From Waterburya agarophytonicola KI4 (lineage in GTDB: Bacteria; Cyanobacteriota; Cyanobacteriia; Cyanobacteriales; Xenococcaceae): a stretch of 64,000 nt of DNA. Position 1 is the stretch's first letter. Every line of letters begins with the position of its first letter. The DNA lies in the NCBI RefSeq assembly GCF_020640915.1, contig NZ_JADWDC010000005.1, forward strand, positions 1 to 64,000, read 5' to 3'. Of this stretch, positions 37,057 through 46,137 are shown piece by piece. The notes beneath the pieces were generated by a model, which was given only the letters and a program-made list of their open reading frames with translations, was not told the origin of the DNA and did not search any database. The position numbers were made by a program, and so were the translations under genes.

Positions 37057-37911
37057 ATGAGAAACTTTTATTTTTTAGTGGTTAATTATAATGCCAGTGA
37101 ACTAATCACAAGATTATTACAATCTATTACTTTAAGAAAAAGCGATCGCATAATTATTGTTAATAATTCTCCTGAAGATAAAAGCATTTTAGATTTACAA
37201 AGTTATTTTGTTAACATACTGGAAGCCGAAGAAAATCTTGGGTTTGGCAAGGCTTGTAACTTAGGATTAAATTGGATTGCGCAACAAAATAATGAGGCTA
37301 TTGTGTGGTTGATTAATCCTGATGCTTATTTTGAAATACACACTATATCTCCTGTCGATAAAGCGATCATTTTCTTCCAAAAATATAGAGAAATATCGAT
37401 TTTAGGGACTACTGTTTATAACTCAGAAGGAGAACTAACTTCGGCAGGAGGTACGTTTGCCCCTAACACGGCTGCTTTAACTATTATCGATCGCTTACCA
37501 GAAGATTTAGCAGAAGATTATTATCAAACTGATTGGGTAAGCGGTTGTAGTTTATTAATTAATTTGGCTAACTTTGCAGAAGTTCCTCAATTTTGCGATC
37601 GCTTTTTCTTATATTACGAAGATCTTGATTTCTGTCTCCGCTACAGCCAACAAGGACACGAAATAGCCGTAACTCATCTATTAAAAGTTATTCACGACAC
37701 TTCGACCATTACTAACCGCAACATTGTTGAGAAGTATCGTCATATCACTCAGAGTTATTTAATTTATCTTGAAAAATACGGCAGTAAAAAGATCTTCTTT
37801 ATAACTAATATTCGTATGGCTTTGAATACAGCGAGACTGTTAATTTTAAAACCAAAACAAGGCTTAGGTAAAATATTCGGTATGTATCAATACTGGCTTA
37901 ATTTTTTTTAG
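37057..37911 (+). CDS. Family 2 glycosyltransferase (rhamnosyltransferase-like)
   Basis: A 284-residue GT-A enzyme adding a sugar, often rhamnose, to a cell-surface glycan or lipid. It opens with FLVVNYNASELITRLLQSI (5-23), then NLGFGKACNLGL (about 60-71), the GT2 donor-side pattern, and the metal-binding Asp is in IVWLINPDAYF (about 84-94). The acceptor-side block FFLYYEDLDFCLRYSQQGHEIAVTH (about 185-209) has the Glu-Asp catalytic pair typical of WbbL-like enzymes. It stands alone, but is followed by a beta-helix gene on the same strand. Specificity is not shown by the sequence. Confidence 0.87.
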   Translation: MRNFYFLVVNYNASELITRLLQSITLRKSDRIIIVNNSPEDKSILDLQSYFVNILEAEENLGFGKACNLGLNWIAQQNNEAIVWLINPDAYFEIHTISPVDKAIIFFQKYREISILGTTVYNSEGELTSAGGTFAPNTAALTIIDRLPEDLAEDYYQTDWVSGCSLLINLANFAEVPQFCDRFFLYYEDLDFCLRYSQQGHEIAVTHLLKVIHDTSTITNRNIVEKYRHITQSYLIYLEKYGSKKIFFITNIRMALNTARLLILKPKQGLGKIFGMYQYWLNFF

Positions 37912-38093
37912 TCAAAATAATATCGAGGTTGATAAATATAGGTTCTATTCCTATACTAGTTAGTCCTGTTTTATAATCGCGATCCAAATCACACTTTCTA
38001 TTATGAAGTAAAGATAAAGTTAGTCTAATGAAACATGAAGCAGAGACAAAGCATTCAAAACTTTTAAACCATTAACAATATTTTTATAAACTC

Positions 38094-39113
38094 ATGATAG
38101 TTCCTAAAAATAGCGATACAAAAGCATCAACAACTGACGATTTAACAATCATTAATGTAGATAGTGATTTTAAAGGAGACTTGGAAAAAGCGATCGCTGC
38201 TGCCAAAAGTGGTGATGTAGTTAAACTGGGCAGACGTATATACGATACCGACCAAATTGTAATCGATAAGGATATCACCATTGATGGTCAGCAAGGTTCA
38301 ATCATCAATGGAGGAGGAACTTCCGAATCAATCTTTTACCTTACTGCTGATGCTAGCGGGACAACTATCCAAGACGTTGAAATAACTAATGGTAACAATG
38401 GAATTATAGGAGAAAACGCATCTAACCTAACATTAAAAAATCTGAATATCCATAACATTGGTATTACAGAGTCTATTAGAGATGGGGTAAACAATACAGG
38501 AATAGCTCTAAGTCATGCTGAAGGACTTCAGTTATTAAATTCCCAGATACACAATATAGGCAGAAAAGCTGTTGGTCTTATAGATACAAACGGTGGTCTA
38601 ATTAGTGATGTTTCAATATACGATGTCAATCTAGAAGCAGAACACGCTCAAAGTCATGATGCTGGTGGTATTAAGCTTTTCAATACCAATGATATTACAA
38701 TACAAGATAGCTACCTTTCTAATATAAACGCTAACTATATCTGGAATGACACCACTAATGGCACAAGGATAGAAAATAATGTCTTAGAAGATGTTGGAGA
38801 AGACTTTTTAGCACCAGGCTTTAATCAAAATGTAGATATGTCTGGTATTTCTAACGAAAAAAGCTCTAATTCTACCGTCATAAACAACCAAGGTGATGCT
38901 TATGAAGAATTTTTAGCTTTTAAAGCAACGGAATTCTCTACCGAAACGATGACTCTTGAGGGCAATATTTTCTCCGCTTATGAGTTAGGTACAACAGATT
39001 ATTGGGTAAATGAATCAGCAGAAAAACTTGTTGCACTGACAGAAGATCCCGATAGTGCCAACTACAGTTTGTTTGCTGATGACTATATCGCTCAAGCCAA
39101 TATTGGTAATTAA
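38094..39113 (+). CDS. Right-handed parallel beta-helix protein (pectate-lyase-like)
   Basis: A 339-residue protein built from repeated turns with Asn and aliphatic ladders: VVKLGRRIYDTDQIVIDKDITIDGQQGSIING, GTTIQDVEITNGNNGIIGENASNLTLKNLNIHNIG, LISDVSIYDVN and DITIQDSYLSNINANYIWND. This is the fold of polysaccharide lyases, epimerases and phage tailspikes. No N-terminal signal peptide and no C-terminal calcium-binding repeat are visible, so how it leaves the cell, if it does, is unclear. A polysaccharide-modifying or cell-surface role is the best guess; a chain-processing catalytic triad cannot be read with confidence. Confidence 0.75.
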   Translation: MIVPKNSDTKASTTDDLTIINVDSDFKGDLEKAIAAAKSGDVVKLGRRIYDTDQIVIDKDITIDGQQGSIINGGGTSESIFYLTADASGTTIQDVEITNGNNGIIGENASNLTLKNLNIHNIGITESIRDGVNNTGIALSHAEGLQLLNSQIHNIGRKAVGLIDTNGGLISDVSIYDVNLEAEHAQSHDAGGIKLFNTNDITIQDSYLSNINANYIWNDTTNGTRIENNVLEDVGEDFLAPGFNQNVDMSGISNEKSSNSTVINNQGDAYEEFLAFKATEFSTETMTLEGNIFSAYELGTTDYWVNESAEKLVALTEDPDSANYSLFADDYIAQANIGN

Positions 39114-39115
39114 TC

Positions 39116-39143
39116 TTATTACTTATTACTTATTACTTATTAC
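39116..39143. repeat. Heptamer tandem repeat TTATTAC, four copies
   Basis: TTATTAC is repeated four times in exact tandem between the convergent beta-helix and membrane-protein genes, directly after the beta-helix stop. It belongs to the STRR type of short heptamer arrays. Confidence 0.9.
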
Positions 39144-39149
39144 TTAAAA

Positions 39150-40691
39150 TCAGTATCCTCCCAAGTAGTAGGTATAATCGGGATTATTAATAGCATCGAT
39201 AACTTTGCGTTGAGAAAGTATTAAAAAGACAGTCGAACCGATGACTAAACCCAACACTGCCCAATCTGGGGCGATCGCATTAGCAGTAATATAGCCCACA
39301 ATTAAATTAATAAGCAAACTGGGAAACAAAGAGGCGATCGCATTGGAAGCTAAATTGAGACTGAATAATATTACGGCGTTTAATAATGCCAGGACTAATA
39401 ATAAGTATCCCAAACATCCAATCCAGCTAAGAAGAGTATTATCGGTAGCCCAAGCTTGAGGAGAAGGAAAGCCAATAGTAAAGGTTACTAATAGAGCAAA
39501 AAAACATAAAGTAATTCCTACTAATAGATAATAGTGACGTTTTAAAGATCGAGATAATTGTGCCATGTTTTCATAACTAACTACCTTGGCTTGTTTATAC
39601 CAATAATTAATCAATTTATATGCTAGATATTCACTTAAAGGTACTGCTAACAAAAAATTCAATAAAGCCAAATCCATCCCCCTTTGATAAGAAGAATCAA
39701 TGGCAAAAATTAATCCAGAAGTAGCATCAACTGCCCAACCAGCTACAAGGCGATCGGCAAATATAAAGCAAAAATAGATAATACCGTAAGCGAAAAAAGG
39801 TGCAAGTAAATAAACAGTTGCACTCAAGCTTGGTAATGGAACATTGAATCCATCAGAGTCATCTTTTTTCCGTTGACTAAACAACAAAAAAATAGTTATA
39901 GATAAGACGATCAAAACTATAAAAATTGCTATCATCTGGGCTTCTAAAGCAGCCATTCCCCCTAGAAAACGTAATGCCCAATATAAAAACGTCAACCCAA
40001 TTAAAGTTAAGGGTGTTCCCCAAATAGATAATAAAGAAAGCATGGATAAAAGCATCCACAAAAGACTAAGGACTAAATAATAACCAGTCCCCAGAATTAA
40101 AAAATTATCGGGAAATAAACTGCGATAAAAACCAAACCATAAACTAACTACCGCCAGGAGAAAACTAGTCAACATCCCCCAGCCCAAAAGAGAAATACAA
40201 GCGCGTTTGGCTTGTTGAGACAAATTTAATCCTAGATAAAACTCTCCCCGTCGTGCGATCGCTTGAACAAATCCCCCACTAGTAATCAAACTGGCTAAAG
40301 TAGCAATAGTAAATAGGGCAGCCAATTGGGGTGGAATGAATTTCCAAGTATCGCTGGCTTTAATATTACCCAGGGCTAAAAGAGATATCAGGGGAATGGC
40401 ATAGACAAAGCTACGAGAAAACTGTTCGACAAAAGCATAAATTTCCTCGATGGCGATCGCTTGCCAATTCCTGCGGGGTTTAACTTCTGGAATTAGTGCA
40501 GGAGGATTATTGTGTTGGTAGATATATTCCCCAAGTTCTAAAGCATCTTTAAAATCAAATTCAGCTTGAATAATGCGATCGGTATAGCCCAAAGATTCTA
40601 TAATTGCAGTAGCTTGCCAACAATCGACTAGTTTGGGGCTAACTGCTTCTACTTGAGCAATTAATTCAGAAAGGTTTTCTGGATGAGACAT
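39150..40691 (-). CDS. Large polytopic membrane protein, cyanobacterial, unknown function
   Basis: A 513-residue protein. The first 75 residues are soluble and contain a helical segment (NLSELIAQVEAVSPKLVDCWQATAIIESLGYTDRIIQAEFDFKDALELGEYIY). About a dozen hydrophobic helices follow. I know no characterised homologue; the N-terminal block and the membrane part look like a conserved cyanobacterial type. No transporter or enzyme signature is apparent. It is convergent with the beta-helix gene. A heptamer repeat (40723-40757) lies just upstream of its start. Confidence 0.7.
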   Translation of the reverse strand: MSHPENLSELIAQVEAVSPKLVDCWQATAIIESLGYTDRIIQAEFDFKDALELGEYIYQHNNPPALIPEVKPRRNWQAIAIEEIYAFVEQFSRSFVYAIPLISLLALGNIKASDTWKFIPPQLAALFTIATLASLITSGGFVQAIARRGEFYLGLNLSQQAKRACISLLGWGMLTSFLLAVVSLWFGFYRSLFPDNFLILGTGYYLVLSLLWMLLSMLSLLSIWGTPLTLIGLTFLYWALRFLGGMAALEAQMIAIFIVLIVLSITIFLLFSQRKKDDSDGFNVPLPSLSATVYLLAPFFAYGIIYFCFIFADRLVAGWAVDATSGLIFAIDSSYQRGMDLALLNFLLAVPLSEYLAYKLINYWYKQAKVVSYENMAQLSRSLKRHYYLLVGITLCFFALLVTFTIGFPSPQAWATDNTLLSWIGCLGYLLLVLALLNAVILFSLNLASNAIASLFPSLLINLIVGYITANAIAPDWAVLGLVIGSTVFLILSQRKVIDAINNPDYTYYLGGY

Positions 40692-40722
40692 TAGTAACTA
40701 GGGACAAATACAACTAGACTGT

Positions 40723-40757
40723 TAATTACTAATTGTTAATTGTTAATGGCTAATTGT
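40723..40757. repeat. Heptamer tandem repeat TAATTGT-type, five units
   Basis: TAATTAC, TAATTGT, TAATTGT, TAATGGC and TAATTGT follow each other without gaps. It is a degenerate heptamer array in the leader region of the minus-strand membrane-protein gene and resembles STRR elements. Confidence 0.8.
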
Positions 40758-40988
40758 CTCTCTAATCAACCGCAATTTCTCGAACCTCTGGCAATTCTTT
40801 CCTCTTGGTTAATAACTCCTAAGAAACAAATTAATCTGCCAATCCTTTAGGAAACCCTTTACCAGTCCTAACAGATTGCTCGGTGCGCAACATCAGTTAC
40901 TTAGAGATTATGAGGTTATTGTTGATTATGATTAAAATGATATTTTCATCAAGCTTAAAGCTCATAGCTTGAAGTTTACCATTATTAT

Positions 40989-43900
40989 ATGAAACGTCTC
41001 CGTCGACCAATACTAATTACGATCGCATTTATTTTCAGCTTGTGGCTGATTTTTGAAGGTACGGCGCGTTTGTTTGCCGAGATACTTTGGTTTGAAGAAG
41101 TTGACTATCTCTCAACATTTATCACTCGTCGTACTAGTCAGTATATTTTATGGTTTGTGGTTAGTAGCGTTTCAGGATTATTTCTTGGGGTTAATCTTTG
41201 GTTAGTAAATCGTTGGCAATGGCAATGGTTGTCTAAGGATGCCCTGAAGAAGGGGGAAACGATCGGAAGATCTGATCGTGTTCCACCCGGTGATACCGCT
41301 GCCCATAATTGGTACTATTCGGGTATTCCTTATTTACCCCAAGATAATCAGCAATTAATCGCCTCTGGTACTGCACAAAATGTTTTGGGTAAGGAGTTTA
41401 TTTCCCGACGTTATTCCAAGAAAAAAACCTATTCTCCTCGTTTAAACTTACCCTTCTTACTATTAAGTGCGATCGCTTTATCGGTGTCCATTACCTTAAT
41501 TTTACTCCGCTATACTGAAATCGGTTTGGCTGTATGGAAGACTAGTTATCAGCTGTCAGAGTTAGCTTTGAGCAGCCAATCTACTTTAAATGGCGTAGAG
41601 CTTAATACTTTTTTATGGCGTTATATATATCAAATATCAATCACGGTAATATCGGTCGTATTACTATTATTTAAACCGAGAATTACCATTAAGGCGATCG
41701 CTGGTTTAATTAGTCTAGTTTTTGGGTTCATTGCTGCGGGTAACTGGGCAGTAATTTTACGTTTTTTGAATCCTTCTAATTTTGATTCTGTAGATCCACA
41801 ATTTCAGAAAAATATCAGTTTTTATATTTTCCGCTTGCCCTTTTGGCAATTAATTGAAACTTGGTGTATTGGCTTATCTTGCACTGCTTTAATTGCCTGT
41901 ACTTTATATTATTTGTTATCGGGAAATAGTTTATCCGAAGGACGTTTTCCTGGCTTTTCTAAAATTCAACTCCGCCATCTTTCCTTTTTGGGTGCTGGAG
42001 TTATGGTTAGCATCGCTATTCGACATTGGCTCAATCGCTTTGATTTACTATATGGTTTTCGGGGAGTAGTTTATGGTGCGGGATATACCAATATCACAGT
42101 TCAATTGCCCATTGAAGTCTGTTTGACTGTAATATCAATTATCAGCGCATTATGGTTACTATACAAAGGCTTTGTTGGCTATCACAATCGGCAAATACAA
42201 AAGCTTAAATTGCAGAGAATCCTCTTTTTGGCTTTGCCTTTTACGGTTTATTTACTAATATTTTCCCTGAGTAACTTTTTTAGTGCTACGGTACAGCGTC
42301 TGGCAGTCGAACCTAATGAATTAGTTAAAGAAAAACCTTTTATCGAGCGTAGTATTGCGATGACTCGAAAAGCTTTTAACCTAGATAGTATTGAAGCTAA
42401 AACTTTTAATCCCAAAGGAGAATTAACCGCCCAAGATATTAACAATAATAATTCCACGATTAAAAACATCCGTTTGTGGGATACTCGCCCAATCTTACAA
42501 ACCAATCGTCAATTACAGCAAATTCGTCCTTACTATCAATTCCACGACGCAGACATAGATCGTTATCTGTTAAGTAAAGACGATACGGTTAAAAATGGAG
42601 ATCGACAACAGGTAATTATTGCAGCGAGGGAATTAGATTATGCTCAAGTGATTAATATTGCTAAAACTTGGGTTAACGAACATTTAATCTATACTCACGG
42701 CTATGGTTTTACCCTCTCTCCTGTAAATCGCGTTGCAGACGGGGGCTTGCCCTATTATTACGTCAAAGATATTGGCGAAGGAAGTAAAAAATCAGGCACT
42801 CTTACCGTATCTGATGAGACGATTCGCAATAGTATTCCCATTGGTAAACCTCGCATCTATTATGGCGAATTAACTAACCCCTATATCATGACTTCAACCA
42901 AAGTAAGGGAGTTGGACTTTCCGAGTGGAGAAGAAAACGTCTATACCGTCTACGATGGACAAGGAGGTATCAAAATTGGTAACTATTTCCGACGGGTATT
43001 ATTTGCCGAATACCTCAAAGATTGGCAGATGTTGTTTGCCCAAAACTTTACCGCAGATACTAAGCTACTGTTTAGACGAAATATCAAACAACGAATCAAA
43101 ACGATCGCCCCTTTCCTTAATTACGATCGCGATCCCTATTTAGTAGCAGGCAAAACCAAAAGTCAAAATAATCTCTATTGGATCGTTGATGCCTATACTA
43201 CTAGCGATCGCTATCCTTATTCCGATCCTGGCAAAAATGATTTTAATTATCTCCGCAACTCTGTCAAAGTGGTAATCGATGCCTACAATGGCAAAGTAGA
43301 CTTTTATGTTGCCGATGAAGATCCCATCGTACAAACGTGGGAGAAAATCTTTCCCAAACTGTTTAAACCCCTGTCGGCAATGCCGTTAGATTTGCGCCGT
43401 CACATCCGCTATCCCGAAGATTTATTTAGCATCCAGTCAGAAAGATTGCTAACTTATCACATGACAGATCCCCAGGTATTTTATAACCGAGAAGATCAGT
43501 GGCAAATTCCCAAGGAAATATATGGCACAAAACCCCAAGCAGTAGCCCCCTATTACCTCATTACCAAGTTACCCACCGCCAGGGAAGAAGAATTTATTTT
43601 ACTACATCCCTATACCCCCGCCAGTCGCCCTAACCTCATTGCCTGGTTGGCAGCTAGATCCGATGGCGCGGAATATGGCAAACTCCTACTCTACAAGTTT
43701 CCCAAACAAAAGCTCATTTATGGGCCCAATCAAATCGAAGCCTTAATTAACCAAGATCCCGTAATCTCGCAACAAATATCCCTCTGGAATCGGGAAGGAT
43801 CGCGAGCAATTCAAGGAAATCTCTTAATTATTCCCATCGAGCAATCATTACTCTATGTAGAGCCTTTATACATCGAAGCAGAACAGAATAGCTTACCTGC

Positions 43901-44045
43901 TTTAACTAGAGTAATTGTGATTTATGAAAATCAGATTGTGATGGCGGAAACCCTAGAGGAAGGTATTAACGCAATTTTCCAACCCCAAGCAAGTGATTCT
44001 AATGCAATTGTTCGCCCAGTAGAAGATGTGACTCAAGAGAATTAA
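40989..44045 (+). CDS. UPF0182 family large membrane protein
   Basis: A 1018-residue protein of the UPF0182 family, common in cyanobacteria and actinobacteria, of unknown function. The first half holds about seven membrane helices (first at about 7-25 and 52-72, then between 150 and 430). The second half is a large soluble, probably extracytoplasmic domain: RLAVEPNELVKEKPFIERSIAMTRKAFNLDSIE (about 435-467), IKNIRLWDTRPILQTNRQLQQIRPYYQFHDADIDRY and GTLTVSDETIRNS. These segments match the family pattern. It is full length. An upstream gap of 297 bases holds a heptamer repeat and probably its promoter. Confidence 0.93.
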   Translation: MKRLRRPILITIAFIFSLWLIFEGTARLFAEILWFEEVDYLSTFITRRTSQYILWFVVSSVSGLFLGVNLWLVNRWQWQWLSKDALKKGETIGRSDRVPPGDTAAHNWYYSGIPYLPQDNQQLIASGTAQNVLGKEFISRRYSKKKTYSPRLNLPFLLLSAIALSVSITLILLRYTEIGLAVWKTSYQLSELALSSQSTLNGVELNTFLWRYIYQISITVISVVLLLFKPRITIKAIAGLISLVFGFIAAGNWAVILRFLNPSNFDSVDPQFQKNISFYIFRLPFWQLIETWCIGLSCTALIACTLYYLLSGNSLSEGRFPGFSKIQLRHLSFLGAGVMVSIAIRHWLNRFDLLYGFRGVVYGAGYTNITVQLPIEVCLTVISIISALWLLYKGFVGYHNRQIQKLKLQRILFLALPFTVYLLIFSLSNFFSATVQRLAVEPNELVKEKPFIERSIAMTRKAFNLDSIEAKTFNPKGELTAQDINNNNSTIKNIRLWDTRPILQTNRQLQQIRPYYQFHDADIDRYLLSKDDTVKNGDRQQVIIAARELDYAQVINIAKTWVNEHLIYTHGYGFTLSPVNRVADGGLPYYYVKDIGEGSKKSGTLTVSDETIRNSIPIGKPRIYYGELTNPYIMTSTKVRELDFPSGEENVYTVYDGQGGIKIGNYFRRVLFAEYLKDWQMLFAQNFTADTKLLFRRNIKQRIKTIAPFLNYDRDPYLVAGKTKSQNNLYWIVDAYTTSDRYPYSDPGKNDFNYLRNSVKVVIDAYNGKVDFYVADEDPIVQTWEKIFPKLFKPLSAMPLDLRRHIRYPEDLFSIQSERLLTYHMTDPQVFYNREDQWQIPKEIYGTKPQAVAPYYLITKLPTAREEEFILLHPYTPASRPNLIAWLAARSDGAEYGKLLLYKFPKQKLIYGPNQIEALINQDPVISQQISLWNREGSRAIQGNLLIIPIEQSLLYVEPLYIEAEQNSLPALTRVIVIYENQIVMAETLEEGINAIFQPQASDSNAIVRPVEDVTQEN

Positions 44046-44145
44046 TTTTAATACCTATTTACCGAAAAAACTTTCTCTGGATCTTAAAATTGAAAGGATT
44101 ACCTGCTTTGCCATCTGCCATTTTTAAATTTCGTCGAACTCACGT

Positions 44146-45300
44146 TTAATAAGTTCTGCCTTTCCAAGCACCGCCTTTACCTTGATAGTATTTGATGGCA
44201 GAGTCGATGGTCATGAGAGTATATAAAAAAGCGATCGCGGGTAAACTAAAGACTCTCAAGATTGAAAGGTTGTATAACTTGATGGTAGGAGTATAAGCGA
44301 TCGCCATTAAGCACCAAGTAGTAATAGCCATTCCCATTAATAGCCAGTTTTGTCTTTGGATGCTAATTATTAAACCGATGGGTGCAATTAGATAGACAAG
44401 ACACATTCCAATTAATGTGCCAATTAATAATAGCCAGGAATAGTTTAATTGAGTAAAAGCGGTACGGGAGATCGTATCCCAAATAGTTTTTAAGTGATTG
44501 TAAGAACGCAAACTAATAGTAGTTTTAGTTAAACCAAGCCAGATGTTTTTATCCTTAGATTTAACAGCTTTGGCTAGAGAACAATCATCAATTAAAGCAT
44601 CTTTAATCGCTGCAATACCGCCAATTTCTTCTAGAGCTTGGCTGCTAATTAAAATACACCCCCCCGCCGCCGCAGCGATCGCCTTCTGAGGATTGTTGAC
44701 CCAAGAAAACGGATAGAGTTTTTGAAAGAAAAAGACAAAAGCGGGGATTAATTGTTTTTCCCAAAAGCTTTGACAGCGGAGTAACACCATCAAGGAAACT
44801 AAATCTAAATTCTCTGTTTCGGCTTTAGTAACTAAATTTTCTAAGTTATCAGGATCGTGATAGATATCGGCATCAGTGAAGAGAAAATAATCTGGTAAAG
44901 GGGTTTGCTTTTGGGCATAATCGATTCCCTGTTGCATTGCCCATAATTTGCCTTTCCAACCTTGTTTTAAAGCTTTACCTGAAATAATTTTAAATTGTTC
45001 TGTTTTATTGAATTTATTAGTAGTAGATAGAGCAATTTCTGCCGTGCGATCGCTACTATTGTCATCAACTAGAGCGATCGCAAAATTCCCTGGATATTTT
45101 TGATTTAAAAGAGAAGTCAAACTATCTTTTATTACTTCTGCTTCATCTCTAGCAGGAACGATAATCCATACTGTGGGATAAGATTTTAATTCGTTATTAT
45201 GGCGATCAATATAGCGATCGCACAACCAAAAATCGCCCCAAAATAAGATTAAAAATAGCCAAATAAATAAGGATAAACCGACTAACAATATTACGATCAT
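44146..45300 (-). CDS. hpnB: HpnB-like membrane glycosyltransferase (GT2), hopanoid-associated
   Basis: A 384-residue GT2 enzyme with a leading membrane helix (1-25), then SYPTVWIIVPARDEAEVIKDSLTSLLNQKYPGNFAIALVDDNSSDRTAEIA (about 41-91) and YFLFTDADIYHDPDNL (about 138-153) with the D-x-D metal site. C-terminal helices at about 295-370 anchor it. The arrangement matches hopene-associated glycosyltransferase HpnB, which sits beside squalene-hopene cyclase genes in many bacteria. Squalene-hopene cyclase is indeed 3.5 kb away on the other strand. A general dolichol-phosphate-like or glucosyl-lipid transferase is the alternative. The role in hopanoid side-chain assembly is inferred, not shown. 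Confidence 0.82.
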   Translation of the reverse strand: MIVILLVGLSLFIWLFLILFWGDFWLCDRYIDRHNNELKSYPTVWIIVPARDEAEVIKDSLTSLLNQKYPGNFAIALVDDNSSDRTAEIALSTTNKFNKTEQFKIISGKALKQGWKGKLWAMQQGIDYAQKQTPLPDYFLFTDADIYHDPDNLENLVTKAETENLDLVSLMVLLRCQSFWEKQLIPAFVFFFQKLYPFSWVNNPQKAIAAAAGGCILISSQALEEIGGIAAIKDALIDDCSLAKAVKSKDKNIWLGLTKTTISLRSYNHLKTIWDTISRTAFTQLNYSWLLLIGTLIGMCLVYLIAPIGLIISIQRQNWLLMGMAITTWCLMAIAYTPTIKLYNLSILRVFSLPAIAFLYTLMTIDSAIKYYQGKGGAWKGRTY

Positions 45301-45463
45301 TTTGATTAATTTAATTATTAATGATTAAAAACATAAGATAACCAAATCATGACTAATGTAACTTTAGATTGAGATGGTTCAGAACATTGCCAAAATGGGA
45401 ACAATCTAACTGGGTGCTTATCTTATCACTCTTTCTAGGTGACCTAGACTTGATAATAAATCA

Positions 45464-46114
45464 ATGAACTCTAATTATTTATGGTCGATTCAACCCCAAT
45501 ATCGTATTTTAGTTGTCGACGATCAAGAACTCAATCGAGAGTTACTAATACAATTATTAGAGTCGATTGGATTTGAAGTTCAAACCGCTGACAATGGCAA
45601 AAAAGCGATCGCAATTTGGCAAGAGTGGCAACCAGACTTGATCTTGATGGATATTAGAATGCCTGTGATGGATGGATATAGTGCCACACAAAAAATTAAA
45701 AATAATTCCACTTTTCCAACCAAGATTATTGCTTTAACGGCTAGTGCATTAGAAGAAGAGTGTTCTGTGATTTTGGCAACGGGGTGTGATGATTTTATGC
45801 GAAAACCTTTTCAAGCCGACGAACTATTTTCTTTAATGACGAAGCATTTGGGGGTGTGTTATACCTATGCAGAGGCATTTAATTCCACAGAATCATCAGC
45901 TTCTTTATTACAGTTAGATAATGACTCTTTGGCGATGATATCTGATGAATTACTTCAAGAGCTACAGCAGTCTATTATGGCAATTGATTTGGATAAAATA
46001 AGCAAAATTGTTGATCGCATTAGTCAAGAAAATCAGCTTCTCGCCCAAACAATCAATCGACATATTAATAATTTTGAATACGAACATATTTTAAAACTTA
46101 TATCTCTAACTTAA
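45464..46114 (+). CDS. Response regulator with C-terminal helical extension
   Basis: A 216-residue protein: a CheY-like receiver at about 14-130 with the acidic pocket (VVDDQE), phospho-acceptor Asp63 (LILMDIRMP), Thr in IIALTASA and the conserved Lys in MRKPF. The last 85 residues (LLQELQQSIMAIDLDKISKIVDRISQENQLLAQTINRHINNFEYEHILKLISL) resemble the helical tail found after receivers in many cyanobacterial hybrid kinases. No DNA-binding output domain is present. It is followed after about 24 bases by the receiver-plus-kinase gene, so the two form one operon and a phospho-relay is plausible. Confidence 0.9.
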   Translation: MNSNYLWSIQPQYRILVVDDQELNRELLIQLLESIGFEVQTADNGKKAIAIWQEWQPDLILMDIRMPVMDGYSATQKIKNNSTFPTKIIALTASALEEECSVILATGCDDFMRKPFQADELFSLMTKHLGVCYTYAEAFNSTESSASLLQLDNDSLAMISDELLQELQQSIMAIDLDKISKIVDRISQENQLLAQTINRHINNFEYEHILKLISLT

Positions 46115-46137
46115 ATTTTTTGGGAGCTTCAAAGATA

